DNA from: Siphonodentalium dalli
Lineage: Eukaryota; Mollusca; Scaphopoda; Gadilida; Siphonodentaliidae
DNA: 64,000 nucleotides
Assembly: GCA_032622095.1 (NCBI GenBank)
Contig: CP136063.1
Span: 37,670,106 to 37,734,105 of the forward strand
Reading direction: 5' to 3'
Of the stretch, positions 13,054 to 22,864 are shown in pieces (positions within the stretch are counted from its first letter, which is position 1; each line of letters opens with the position of its first letter). The translations under genes were made by a program, and so were the position numbers. The notes under the pieces are model-generated. The model was not told the origin of the DNA, ran no database searches, and saw only the letters and a program-made list of their open reading frames with translations.

Positions 13054-13941
13054 TTATCTGTTTAAAAAATGATTATTATTTTGCGCCCGACGTCTACATT
13101 GGTCTGTTGTATGATTATTTAATCTGCAGTATGTACAGAAGAGGGGTCGTTGAGGTGTTGTAGCATATCCTGCATCCATGGTTTGGATGCGGTTTTGATG
13201 GGAGACCCTTGGTGCAGAGTAGGGGTGGTGAGTTTGAAGGTTGGCGCCTGTGGGGGTGATCATTGATTCGGTGTCTGTCTTTGGATTGGCGGGGGTGTAA
13301 GTGGATTGTGATGGCCCTCTTGGAATGTGCCGTTGGTTATTGTCGATATCCATTTGTTGAGGGGATTGTAACTGTGGGAATTGGTTATAGTCATTGTGAT
13401 GTTCACCGTAACGTAAGCCATACCGCTGCCGAAGGTTCATTTCGCGTAGGGCCATATCAGTAGCTCTATCAAGCGTTACAGGGTCTTCTTTGAGAAGCCT
13501 GAATTTAATACTAGAGTCGCGAATGCCGTCGGAAAAGAATGCTACTAATTGTGTTTGTACTGCTCTTGTATTAATTTCATCGGTAAAAGCGTGTTTAGCG
13601 AGGGTACGTATGCGTTCTGCAAACATTACAAACGTTTCCGTATGTCTCTGCTTAATGGCTCGTAATGAGGAAAGGGCCTGAGGCGAATCGGTTATGGAAC
13701 TGAATAATGAACGTAATTGTGATTTCAAATCGGCCCAGGTGAACGTGAATTTTCCGTCCGTATTATTTTCATTTATGAAGCGTTGAATAAATTCAGAAAC
13801 TTGAGATTTACATGTTTGAGCGGCAATTTTAATAATAGTCTCATCTTGTGCCGAAATCGCACGGGAATATTTTTCCACTGAATGGACCCATTGGGGAAAA
13901 GCGTCAGGTTTGCCATCGAAGGGTTCAATAATGGAGTTCAT
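13054..13941 (-). CDS. Gag polyprotein of LTR element
   Basis: Intact frame of about 295 codons from the first ATG (13,941; residues MNSIIEPFDGKPDAFPQW). The frame is open 13 codons further upstream but without ATG. The N-terminal two thirds look like a Ty3-type capsid: FTWADLKSQL, SSLRAIKQRHTETF, FAERIRTLAKHAF and TQLVAFFSDGI. This last part aligns well with the gag at 27.7-28.0 kb (TWQQTKTEL, LRKIKQKHNENL, QLVAFYIDAL). After a Gln/Pro-rich linker, a single CCHC knuckle (CTYCRLNNHTTDQC, C-x2-C-x4-H-x4-C) lies near the C-terminus, as expected for nucleocapsid RNA binding. No stop or frameshift interrupts it, unlike every other element ORF in the window. The knuckle and the capsid similarity make the identification firm. 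Confidence 0.85.
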   Translation of the reverse strand: MNSIIEPFDGKPDAFPQWVHSVEKYSRAISAQDETIIKIAAQTCKSQVSEFIQRFINENNTDGKFTFTWADLKSQLRSLFSSITDSPQALSSLRAIKQRHTETFVMFAERIRTLAKHAFTDEINTRAVQTQLVAFFSDGIRDSSIKFRLLKEDPVTLDRATDMALREMNLRQRYGLRYGEHHNDYNQFPQLQSPQQMDIDNNQRHIPRGPSQSTYTPANPKTDTESMITPTGANLQTHHPYSAPRVSHQNRIQTMDAGYATTPQRPLFCTYCRLNNHTTDQCRRRAQNNNHFLNR

Positions 13942-13984
13942 TCCCAAAGTGCTGTTATGGTTGTTTGAGTTTTTAAACACTCCG

Positions 13985-15394
13985 TCTGATCACGGATAGA
14001 ACTAGTGAAATGGCTAATTTCGTGGGTAAGCCGTGACAATAGTAAGTTTTGAGTATCTTTGCCCATTTTCATTAGTAATGTCTGTGTGGGGGGTGGGGTC
14101 TTACGGTTGATCGGTCCGTTTCCCGGTTTAATTCAAGGTGATGCTGATAACTTTGGCTTGGATGAAAATAATCACTGCTCTGCGGAGGTGGTGACTCCAT
14201 TATGTTATTGAGGATTAACGGTGTCTGTTTTGGGATCTATGGTACGGGTGCGAGATAGGTTGTATTTTTTCCAAGTGCCGTGGCGGTGTATTATGCGATT
14301 CAGGTGTATTTGACACGATTCAGGTGATTAATTAGGATGTTTTATGGAAATTGCCGCGACTATAGAGTTGACAATAAGTTTTGGATAATCAGTAAAATGA
14401 GCCGGAAATGTATGCCACTCATTCCAGGAATCTAGTGTATGTCCTGAGTAATTATTTGTAATCATACAACGCACTAATAAGCAAATTGTATCGTGCATTA
14501 TATCAATGCGAATGGGATTGCAATATTTAATGAGTTGTGGCGATAAAGTTATTTGGTGGGGTAAAGCGTGTCTACAGTAAGTTTTAAAATTAAGAACTTA
14601 ATGTTGTTTGTGAGAGTTGGTTGGTATGGGCTGATCGTTCGAAGCATGTATTGTAGTAGGATGGGTAGGTAGTGTTAGTGTAGTAGAATCAGGTGATGTG
14701 TCCATAACCCACGTGAAGAAAAAAAGGAGTAAAAAAATGCTAAAAAATAGGAGGTGTGCAATTTGACAGCAAATGGGAAAGAAAAGATGGTCACTCACCA
14801 ATTTCCGAGAAGAATAATGTGCACGAATCTGTGATGATGAATGGGTAGGCAATGTACAGAATGTTCTTGTAGAGTTTATTGGAAACAGAAGGGTGTCCAA
14901 ATCGGATGTTAATGTTTATGTGCAGCTGGATCTGGTCTGCAAGGGGCGTGAGTAATGTTTCTAGCTGGATACACAATGTGAGCTGGTCGTAGGAAAACAA
15001 TGTGTCCAAAAGGTTGATTCGTCTAACAATGTGTCCAAAAGGTTGATTCGTCTATATCAGATGAGTATGGTATGCGGTCCTGTGTGTCCGAAGGGCTGGG
15101 TCGTCGATATCAGATGAGTATGGTATGCGGTCCTGTGTGTCCAAAGGGTTGGTATGCGGTCCTGTGTGCCCAAAGGGTTGGTGTGCGGTCCTGTGTGCCC
15201 AAAGGGTTGAGTTGTGATTGTCCGATGCAGTGGTCTAGTGTGTGAGGCTGTCTCCCCGTGGCTGGTGTGTAAGGCTGTATCCCCGTGGTTGAGTATCGGT
15301 TTGAGATTGTTTCTGCTTTGTAGTAATCGTTTAGTGGCCGAGACTTCAAGTTGTGTGGTGAGACGTAGAACTGTTCACGGTACCATTAATACTA
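13985..15394 (-). other. Long 5' leader of the gag-only element
   Basis: 1.4 kb between the 5' LTR and gag without a convincing ORF. The LTR-proximal end (15,005-15,330) holds a minisatellite. Two copies of aacaatgtgtccaaaaggtt are followed by about five copies of a ~35-bp tgcggtcctgtgtg(t/c)ccaaaggg unit, then two copies of a tgtgtgaggctgt(c)tccccgtgg unit. Confidence 0.6.
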
Positions 15395-15867
15395 TGTGAG
15401 GTAATGAACACATAGATATATATATATATAGGTACAAGTCTTTATTATGTCGTGAATAAGATACAAGCAGCGTATACAAATGTGATAATCAAGTCGCCGC
15501 GAAGTAAGGTCCCCGAATGGGTGATGCCTGGTGTGAGTGATGCCTGGAGAGGTGTACGAACCTCGAGATGAGATGAGTCTAGTGAAAGCATGATGTGATG
15601 GGATGTGGCTGTTTCTTATATACTAGTTGGGATGCATATTATATGAGGTGTTTGGCAATACACATCGGGATTGGTTCCGCCGTTATGGTCATTTCCCTTG
15701 ACCATATTTGGGAGCCATCTTCATTGTGTGTATGTCTTCGCTGGGAGTAAGACGTGTGAGGTTTCGTTAAGAACCGAACACGAATATTTGAGTTTGGGGT
15801 TCTATATATTGGGACATTCGTATAGTTTGAATCAAGTTGTGAGATTATAATGGGGCGTTATGTCACA
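15395..15867 (-). repeat. 5' LTR of the gag-only element
   Basis: Begins TGTGAGGTAATG and ends GTTATGTCACA on the plus strand, with TGTGA/TCACA perfect 5-bp inverted ends. It is followed by target duplication TATC at 15,868-15,871. Alignment by eye to the left LTR is continuous over the full length. Confidence 0.9.
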
Positions 15868-16699
15868 TATCTTCGTTGAGCCAAGTGCGTACCCACCATA
15901 TCCTGTCTATGTGACGTTTATTGTACTCATATATGAGCAGCATCCCAGCGAGAGAGCTGGCCGTGGAGATATCACATTCCAACATGTCAAGTGACATTAT
16001 TTTGACTGACCTAAGAATACCAACACGCATTATGTTCTAATATATTGCAAAAAGCTCACAAATCACGCAAAACGACTGTCGTTCATTGATCACTACTAAC
16101 GCTGATTTGTTGACAGCGGGCAGAAATTAATCCGTTTTGACAATTTTGCAGCTGGCATTTTTGCAGTGCAATATTGCCAGCGTATGAACGTACCTTTAGG
16201 CTGTTCATATAGCTACGTACCGAACGTCAAATGTCCCAGATTGATTGGTTGTATTGTTTTATTCCATAGTTATAAGCGATAATGCGTATAATTTTGAGTT
16301 TGTTTGTCTATAAGTTCTCCAACGAGAATGAAATGCCATTAACGTTTATTTGTGCCAAAATTACACAATAAAATTTCTGGGCTCCATTAACAGTAACCAC
16401 TTTTGTTCGTTAGCTAAACAACTACACATTTTTAGACCAGAACATATTCAAAATAAAATTAACATTAATCGATAGCATTTCCGTACGGGAGTCTTCGATT
16501 CAGATATAATAGTTTATACCCCGGTGACTATACAATACATGTTAACAAAGATATATACCATCTGGACAGGATTTTTCGATTAAAATCTAATATTAATCGA
16601 TAGAAGCATTTCGGGACAGGAGTCTTCGATTCAAATCTAATAGTTTATACCCCGGTGACTATATAAACCATGTTTACAAAGAGATAATCCACCTTTAAG

Positions 16700-17560
16700 A
16701 CACGAACAAGATTCATGTTTTAACTTTAGCATTATGCAATAACTCGCCGTTTAATAATGGAAAAATACACCCAATCTAGCCATTACATTGCTATAAATAT
16801 ACCATATGTTTAGCTGTGTAGTCGTTCTTCACAAAGTGTCTTGATATTAAATTTTGGTCGCCATCTTGGAGTATGATGCTTCATGAGAGCAGATTTGGAT
16901 ATAAGTTCACATTTTTTAATCTTCGTTGTGTTCAGCACAAACTCATTTCAGATATTGTGCTTAATTATTTTTATTCTGGACTACAATCGTCAGTGGCCCG
17001 TTGCGTGGTAGTTTCTGATTGTGTGTGGTGGTTAAGCTTGTCCCCCTATTTTACACAAAGTGACGGAATAGATTTATGTCGACATAGCTGTTGTGATACA
17101 ATATATCCAACAGAGTAGACATTACAATGCTATACAAATGTATTGCGACTTGAATGTCCTGTTAACCAGTTGCGAATTGCTGATCAACCGCTGAGCATGG
17201 GCTAAGTTTGAGGTATGGTACCTCCACAAATAGCATTGCCATACATATCTGCCATCACGTCTGGTAAAACTAGGAATAATTTTTGTATATTATATATATT
17301 TACCCAACATAAACAGCTGGATACGGAGGTTATGGGTACCCAACCACTTTTGGCACATGGTCATTACAATACTATGATGGCTGAGATAGAGAGCTATCCC
17401 GCAAAACATCATTATTCAACCCCATCTTTACTACATACTCAATCATGAGTATTTCCATTAGAAATGATCATACATTATACGTTACAAAATACTCATTGAT
17501 GAGTATTTCCTGTTCAGATATTATCTGCACAGTTCCCACCAATTTAAGATGGTCTATCTC
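16700..17560. other. No recognisable feature
   Basis: Anonymous sequence. Open frames at 16,873-17,118 and 17,215-17,448 lack motifs. Two near-identical acaatactcat(t)gatgagtattt snippets near 17,440-17,510 are the only local repeat. Confidence 0.4.
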
Positions 17561-17564
17561 GTTG

Positions 17565-18055
17565 TAAACATATGCACATAGTTACCGGGGTACAACATAT
17601 TAGACATGAATCAGGGACCTCTCACGAATGCTTCTATCAATTAACATTGATTATATTTCGAACATTTTCTGGTCTAAAGCGTGTGGTTGTTCAGCTAACG
17701 AACAATAGTGGTTAATGTTAAGAGCGACCAGAAATTGTGTTGTGTAATTTTGTCACAAATGTACATTAATTTGAATCATCGCTTATAACTATGGAATAAA
17801 ACAATACAAACAATAAACCTGAGACATTTTCCGCAGCTATGGGAACACCCGAATAAACTCTATCGCTATTTGGTATCGCCTCACTGGTCTGTTCAGAAAT
17901 GGAACAATAATGAGTTCCTTTTAAGCGTCTCATGTTATATTAAAATATTCGAAATAAAATCAATATTAATTGATAGAAGCGTTTCCGGACAGGGGTATTC
18001 AAATCATATTTATTATTTTATATCCACGCAACTATTTCAAACTTGTTATATGAGG
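17565..18055. mobile_element. MITE-like element, short copy 2
   Basis: The left end (gttaccggggtacaacatat ... gcttctatcaattaacattg) and the right end (caatattaattgatagaagc ... ttttatatccacgcaact) are diverged inverted repeats of about 75-100 bp. The ~470-bp interior shares ggtctaaagcgtgtggttgt and ttgtgtaattttgtcacaaa with 8.7-8.8 kb. Non-coding. Confidence 0.55.
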
Positions 18056-18369
18056 AGAAAATCCATCTAATATCTTGTGATATGTGTTTGTCCGACTGTA
18101 TTCTGCTGCTAATACCTAAATACCCATAAGATGAATAATAAACAATTTCTGTGTATACTTTTGTAACTGGCTGGGAAAATCCATTGAATATAGAGATGGT
18201 AAAACAAAACATTGCTGGTTGCAGTAAAGACTAACCATAGTCGGTTGCAGCTGGAACGAATCAATGAGCGATATCAACAGTTCCATCTGTACTGAATTAT
18301 CCAATGATGCCAGAGAATCAAACAAACTTTTCTGTTGTGGGTGAATTCTCTCACTTGATATGGATATCT

Positions 18370-18502
18370 CCTATAAAAGAATGAATATACCCTCTATAAA
18401 CATAATTTTTCTCCATACAGTAAAACTTACACAAACCACACCATATAAACCGCATAGCTCTCCGCACAGTAAAACATCATCTTCAAACAAGACCCCATAT
18501 AA
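18370..18502. repeat. Minisatellite A (left part, interrupted)
   Basis: Diverged head-to-tail units of about 42-48 bp built from CTCTATAAAC.GAATCCCTC, CCATACAGTAAAAC and CTCCAAACCGGACC. The array continues at 20,720-21,180. The intervening 2.2 kb is an inserted element with duplicated TATAA. Confidence 0.6.
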
Positions 18503-19255
18503 CACTGTCGGATACCCGTTTAGGTTCGGACATTCCAAGATGGCGGCGCCCACTAAAGCAGATAAACGGTAAGTGTATATATTGTCTCCAAGCAGTAATC
18601 AACGACATCTTTCGGTGATACACATTGAACTAGTTATTTAGGAAGTTGTATGCCCAACACATACGTAACACGCCTTTCGCATGACAGGCATGTGAATTGT
18701 TGTATTTGGCGTGTCAAGTCGTCATAATTTTTCGAAAGTTTATCGAGGCCGCGAAATTTCCGCTTTTTCGTATTTTTTTGGCCCTGGGCTCATGCATCCG
18801 CAAATTTATGTATTGTTGTCGGTAGATTAGGTCACCACACATCTTCTGAATGCAAAACCGGCGATATTTTTATTGTCTAACTCCGAAAAACGACCTTTGA
18901 AAATTTCAAAATGTTTAGGTTCGGATTCCCAACATTCGCGATGATTTTGTTCAGGTTCAGACACATTTTTCGTTCAGGTTCGGACAAATTTGGTTCAGGT
19001 TCGGACGCATCAAAAACTTCGCATAAAAATGACACGCCGAGGTACAGTCGCGTTCTTATTGCGTTTTTGTGCATTTGGTTATCTTCCATTCGTAAAAGAA
19101 ACGATAAATGGTTTTAGCCCACTCGTAAATTTGGGCGGACTTTCTTATTTTATGCGTGTGCGATGTATGCGATCACGTGATTCCCATCCACATCCACATA
19201 CGATGCCACGAAGGTCTCCGCATGTAGATGAGCAGATAACTGTCCATAATATAAG

Positions 19256-19346
19256 TTACACGGCTTTTTGATGGGGGATACTGTGTGGTATGCCCCGGTA
19301 GAGGCTCGTGTCCCCCGAGGCGACCCCCCCTCAACAAGCCGTGTAA
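19256..19346. repeat. Short hairpin, 22-bp arms
   Basis: TTACACGGCTTTTTGATGGGGG (first 20 nt are the arm) at 19,256 pairs with CCCCC-CTCAACAAGCCGTGTAA ending at 19,346. The loop is ~45 bp and GC-rich, in an otherwise AT-rich core. It may be a tiny nested MITE. Confidence 0.5.
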
Positions 19347-19440
19347 TGATGTATTTACCCCCAGTCTCTATTAACAATATATTCCCAGACATAAAGCGCA
19401 GAAACGAGCCACGAACAGTAACTCTATTTTGTTAGACTGC

Positions 19441-19830
19441 TTATACGATCAATGTGATTATATAGCTGTTCCCACAATTTGCCCATAAATACTTGCTGGC
19501 CTCGCTAACTTTAAAAAAAATATCTGTTATTGGATATAAAATTTGGCAATATATTTCACAAAAATAATGACAAATAAGTCGGACATCCTGAGTAAATGAG
19601 GCATGCATAACACGATAACCAGCACACCAGAGTTTAAGTTGGCTTTGCATGATGTACTTTCGGGCGTTCAATTTTTGCGGGCTAATTTCAGTTTCACAAG
19701 GGCGTAAGAGATTGTTTTTACCCTTGTATATAGCGACGGTTATTGTTTTGATAGCACGTGCCTTGAGCCTTGAGTCCCCGACGATGGTCACCCCATCGGA
19801 CAGGACTTCCATGGTGTGGGTTCGCAGCAT
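19441..19830 (-). CDS. Unknown ORF inside the TIR element
   Basis: A 129-codon open frame in the core of the 2.2-kb inverted-repeat element. The N-terminus has TMEVLSDGVTIVGDSRLK. The GDS context is reminiscent of the first block of SGNH/GDSL hydrolases, but no second block (N-x-G or D-x-x-H) is seen and the frame is too short for that fold. There is no DDE-transposase signature. It could be a captured exon fragment or chance. The start is the first ATG after an in-frame TGA. Confidence 0.2.
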   Translation of the reverse strand: MLRTHTMEVLSDGVTIVGDSRLKARAIKTITVAIYKGKNNLLRPCETEISPQKLNARKYIMQSQLKLWCAGYRVMHASFTQDVRLICHYFCEIYCQILYPITDIFFKVSEASKYLWANCGNSYIITLIV

Positions 19831-20719
19831 GAGGAGGACGAGTGGTCATGACTGACTGACGGACTTCCGCTTCTAGCGGGGACAGACCCCGACAGGCAAT
19901 TTGACCATCTCGTAAGGGTGGGTCACCTCTTTCGGGGTGCTCCAGTCGATAATAGTGGTCCGCAATAGCCCCGGGCCAAATAAAATTTTGTGCAGGTTAA
20001 ACGATATAATTGTTTCCTGTTTAGTTAACATAATTATGCCGAACAAGAACACCGGGATACTTACAATTCTAGGTTACAATCAATTTCAGCTGACATATTT
20101 AGATATAACAAATTAACAATGCATGTTCGTTAAAACACGCACAATAAGATCGCAACTGCACCTCGGCATGTCATTTATAGGTAAGGTTTTGATGCGTCCG
20201 AACCTGAACTAAAATTGTCCGAACCTGAACCAAATTTGTCCGAACCTGAACGAAAATTATGTCTGAACCTGAACAAAATCATCGCGAATGTTGCGAATCC
20301 GAACCTGAACATTTTGAAATTTTCAAAGGTCGTTTTTCGGAGTTAGACAATAAAAATATCGCCGGTTTTGCATTCCGAAGATGTGTGGTGACCTAATCTA
20401 CCCACAACAATACATAAATTTGCGGATGCATGAGCCCAGGGCCAAAAAAATATGAAAAAGCGGAAATTTCGCGGCCTCGATAAAATTTCGAAACATTATG
20501 ACAACTTGACACGCCAAATACAAAAATTCACATGCCTGTCATGCGAAAGGCGTGTTACGTATGTGTTGGGCATACAAATTCCTACATAACTGGTTCAAGG
20601 TGTATCACCGAAAGATGTCGTTGATTGCTGCTTGGAGACAATATATACACTTACCGTTTATCTGCTTTAGTTGGCGCCGCCATCTTGAATGTCCGAACCT
20701 AAACGGGTATCCGACAGTG

Positions 20720-21180
20720 TATAAACTGAATCCCTCCCCATACAGTAAATCCTCTCCATGCCAGAACCGAGCCCCTTCCATACTATAAAACCGCCCCAAA
20801 CTAGACTCTCTAAAGTGTATCCCTCTCCATACAGTAAAACCTGTCCAAATCGGACGCTCTATAAACCGAATAGGTCTACAGATAGTAAAACATATACAAA
20901 AGCGGACCATATATAAACCGAATCCCTCTCCATATAGTAAAACATATCTAAACCAGACCACATTTAAACCGAATTCCTCGCCATATAGTAAAACATGTCC
21001 ATGTCAGACCCTCCATAAACCGAATCCCCGTCCATACAGCAAACATCTCACAAACCGGACCTTCTATAAACATAATTCCTCTTCATGCAGCAAAACATCT
21101 CCAAACCGGACCCTCAATCAACCAAAGCCCTCATCACCTTCGGACCACATATACATCGAATCCATCGCCTTTCCAAACTG
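20720..21180. repeat. Minisatellite A (right part)
   Basis: Continuation of the 42-48-bp array interrupted by the TIR element. Units include ACCGAATCCCTCTCCATA, CAGTAAAACCTGTCCAAA and TCGGACGCTCTATAAACC. About ten diverged units. Confidence 0.65.
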
Positions 21181-22823
21181 GATAAAATATGATAGGATAG
21201 GATACGTTTATATGCAATATACATACATGCATATCATAAACATAACAAACAATACATATGTATATTGTAGATATGAGGTATCGCTATAGTGAATGTTTGA
21301 AGATGTTGGCGTTTATCTCCATGTGAATGCACAGACAATCATAGCTTGTGGACATAATTATTAAAGGTATATTACATATACTGTTTAGGTTGATGGGTAC
21401 CAACCCGGACCATTGCGATGTTTGCTCATAACAATCGATAAATGGATGCTGATGTGCTTGGTCATCAGGGAAGCAATTGAGTGAAGTCGTGGGGAAAAAG
21501 CACGCGTAGAGATAATTTACAATAGGTGTGTACTACGCACAATAATGTACATATCATGATTTCAGCATTGTTAACATGTGCAGTCCGAGCATCCAATGTC
21601 TTTACATTTCACGTGTTCAGAATAAATTTTTGTCCTGTCTGTATGCAAGTTCTTCATACATAAATGTCTTGTTTGATGTGACGTGTGTGCTTTTTTGAGA
21701 TTGTTCCATATTGTGGCGAAATCACGAATGATTCATGATGGGGTAGATTTTCACTGAATACATTTATTGGTGTTTCCAGGGCGGGTCGGAAAAAAGTGGC
21801 ATGACAGAATACTGAAAAAACTGATCATTAAATTATTGATGGTTCCGTCTCCAAATATTGTCTGAGGTTGCTCATTATACATGTAAACAAGTATAAAAGC
21901 ATGAGTGTACCTTCTTTTCATCACATCAAGTGTAACGTTAGATGTGTCATATAGAATCACATGAATTTATGTCAATTATGATTTTTGAAAATATATTAGG
22001 ACAACACCACTGTCAATTAACTCTCCAACAACACAGTTATTCAGCTGAAATCCACCATGTATCACAAAACTAATTTTCATTTCCATGAGCTGATTTCTTG
22101 GGCTAGGTACTGTCCTAAGGCCAGACAAATGGCAAGCATTCAGACACATACATGTATGTATAAATAGAAACTTGAAAATAAGATGGTCATATGCAGTCTG
22201 CATAATAAGCTCCATGAAGGGTGATTATAGTGATGCTACCCATCATAGTGGGCTATAGCATTACCAAATTCACCATATGTGACCATCATTCTGCAGCTAG
22301 TTTTCCACGGTTGGTCGAGACCAAAATAGAATGAGGTCGTCAGAGGTTGAAAGCATAATGAGTAAATATTAATTCTATAAATGAATAGCTTTTTTTCATT
22401 TTATTTACATTAAAGTTTATTTATGTGCTACATAACTGTGGTCTTTCAAGGAATATGGATTTTTTTGTCTTGAATTTGAACTAGTTCGCATTATGAACAT
22501 AATTCCCAAGGATTCGGGTAGACGGTCATAATACCAGCCATGCATACAGGCTGATGAATGAAGAACGTGAAGATCGAATATTATCAATATATGCTCCCTT
22601 TTGAAGAGTGGTTCAGTATGGCTTTTAACTTTGTTGTGGCATATGGTTCGTAATGCTCGTTTTTGCAGAAGAAATGTTCTTTACTTCGGGGACATGTACA
22701 CAGACATGAATTTCATAAACTTAGTGGCTTTGGCTCAGAGCATTATACAAAGTTCTCAGTGCTTTACTCTGGAAAAATGCTTATCTTTATTAATGCAGTA
22801 CACAGCGCGTGCAACGTTCGAAC

Positions 22824-22825
<2 letters not shown>
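21181..22825. other. No recognisable feature
   Basis: Anonymous AT-rich DNA. A ~1.6-kb stretch with no convincing ORF, exon boundary or repeat on either strand. Confidence 0.4.

Positions 22826-22827
<2 letters not shown>

Positions 22828-22860
<33 letters not shown>
22828..22860. repeat. (AT)n microsatellite
   Basis: Uninterrupted TA dinucleotide run of about 32 bp at the left margin of the following dispersed repeat. Confidence 0.9.
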
Positions 22861-22861
<1 letters not shown>

Positions 22862-22864
22862 TTC

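Larger units (their letters stand above)
11570..15867 (-). mobile_element. Complete gag-only LTR retrotransposon, 4.3 kb
   Basis: Two near-identical LTRs (11,570-12,038 and 15,395-15,867) enclose a minus-strand gag. The element is flanked by the 4-bp duplication TATC (11,566-11,569 and 15,868-15,871). A purine-rich tract on the minus strand (C-rich on plus, 12,042-12,057) abuts the left LTR, which is therefore the 3' LTR. A primer site is unclear: on the minus strand TGGTACCG begins 9 nt inside the 5' LTR. No protease, RT, RNase H or integrase motif is seen between gag and the 3' LTR (12,060-13,050). The gag is homologous to that of the Ty3-like element at 27.4 kb, so this looks like a non-autonomous relative that could have been mobilised in trans. 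The near-identity of the LTRs suggests recent insertion. Confidence 0.85.
9545..16690. mobile_element. Composite block bounded by inverted repeats of the MITE family
   Basis: The left end (9,545-9,775) and the right end (16,148-16,690) match each other in inverted orientation. Two segments show this. One is GGATACGTTCAT..GCTGG.AATATTGCACTGC with GCAAAAATGCCAGCT at 9,722-9,775, against 16,148-16,194. The other is the outer gtataaa...gaagactcc.gtcc...cttctatc segment. The block contains a LINE 3' fragment and a complete LTR element, which is itself bounded by a target duplication. Either one element grew by receiving insertions, or two neighbouring inverted copies were joined. The outer boundary is approximate. 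Confidence 0.45.
18503..20719. mobile_element. DNA-transposon-like element with ~0.5-kb TIRs
   Basis: The left arm (18,503-19,014) and right arm (about 20,186-20,719) are long, nearly identical inverted repeats starting CACTGTCGGATACCCGTTTA. A TATAA target duplication (18,498-18,502 and 20,720-20,724) flanks the element. The inner ends of the arms carry three to five reiterations of TTCAGGTTCGGAC. The outer tip also contains TTTAGGTTCGGAC, so the same motif marks both ends of each arm. The 1.17-kb core has no recognised transposase, so the element is non-autonomous or eroded. CACTG tips with a 5-bp duplication do not give a clear superfamily. CMC-, Transib- or P-like types would need comparison. 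Confidence 0.75.

Noticed and set aside
19850-19990. GC-rich structured-looking block resembling a small nuclear RNA
   Set aside because: It does not match conserved boxes of U1, U2, U4, U5 or U6 that I know.
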